This document shows positions 63,943-64,000 of a stretch of DNA of 64,000 nt, in pieces. The translations under genes and the position numbers were made by a program. The DNA lies in contig JAEWYQ010000018.1 in NCBI GenBank assembly GCA_023395555.1, positions 33,008 to 97,007 of the forward strand, in the 5' to 3' direction. How positions within the stretch are numbered: the first letter of the stretch is position 1; each line of letters opens with the position of its first letter. The stretch is from Bacillota bacterium (GTDB lineage Bacteria > Bacillota > Clostridia > Lachnospirales > Lachnospiraceae). Below the pieces are notes generated by a model. It was not told the origin of the DNA. It saw only the letters and a program-made list of their open reading frames with translations, and did no database searches.

Positions 63943-64000
63943 GTAGGGCAGCCTATTTCTAGGTTGCCCCCTTATCAAACCGCACGTGCCCTATTAAGGC
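63943..64000 (-). mobile_element. Probable 3' end of a group II intron (domains V-VI), cut by window edge
   Basis: On the minus strand, GCACGTGCGGTTT matches the 3' strand of a domain V hairpin, and the following GGGCA/CCTA stem with a GAAA loop and TGCCC plus TAC end matches a domain VI and 3' splice site near 63943. The 5' part and any intron-encoded protein lie outside the window. Judged by eye from the general motif layout only. Confidence 0.45.

Noticed and set aside
1..64000. tRNA and rRNA genes
   Set aside because: Scanned by eye for GGTTCGAAT-type T-loops and rRNA core segments on both strands and found none convincing.

Overview
The window reads as a stretch of core chromosome from a spore-forming, anaerobic Firmicute of the Lachnospiraceae (Clostridium cluster XIVa) type. 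Grounds: a full-length spoIVA, the MreBCD-PBP2-MinCDE-RodA shape and division block, a membrane decarboxylase/transcarboxylase cluster with a biotin carrier, Gram-positive translation signals (AGGAGG), and protein sequences typical of that family. The assignment is inference from gene content; no rRNA or tRNA was found. Nearly every gene is on the minus strand, so operons read from high to low coordinates. The only convincing plus-strand gene is a small DUF378 membrane protein near 8.2 kb.

Layout, left to right: (1) 0-8 kb: an AAA ATPase with a DUF4143-type C-terminus cut by the window edge, then rluD, lspA, aroB, ylmH, sepF, a YggS-type PLP protein and an HlyD-like membrane protein. This resembles the Bacillus ylm-lspA-ylyB neighbourhood, with aroB where divIVA-ileS would be. 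(2) 8-10 kb: DUF378, a small P-loop protein, and a lipoprotein D,D-carboxypeptidase. (3) 10-22 kb: mgsA, rodA, minEDC, PBP2, mreDCB, radC, a DUF4321 protein, a YnbB-like PLP enzyme, miaA. (4) 22-31 kb: mutL, mutS, rnhA, a membrane-anchored MutS-like ATPase, and a secreted SH3/NlpC-P60 hydrolase. (5) 31-41 kb: spoIVA, inositol-phosphatase family protein, gpsA, plsY, der, pgeF, yraN, a YlqH/FhlB-like protein, rnhB, rbgA, lepB, rplS. (6) 41-47.5 kb: the ylxM-ffh-rpsP-KH-rimM-trmD-rplS translation/SRP operon, split between trmD and rplS by a BlaI-type regulator and a BlaR1-like protein lacking its protease domain. (7) 47.5-53 kb: a biotin-dependent decarboxylase/transcarboxylase cluster without a beta subunit, next to an unknown protein that carries the beta-subunit signature peptide. 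(8) 53-64 kb: recX, recA (with an SOS box), ilvA, ftsY, smc, rnc, acpP, plsX, and at the right edge what looks like the 3' end of a group II intron.

The coding content is mostly housekeeping. The unusual material lies between genes: several long, near-perfect inverted repeats (arms of 20 to 100 nt) that lack U-tracts, three intercistronic degenerate tandem repeats, and an 87-nt leader shared (76% identity, ungapped) by the blaI-like gene and the unknown gene at 53 kb, with two nested stems kept in both copies. These, the split rplS operon and the stray OadB motif are the items most worth follow-up.
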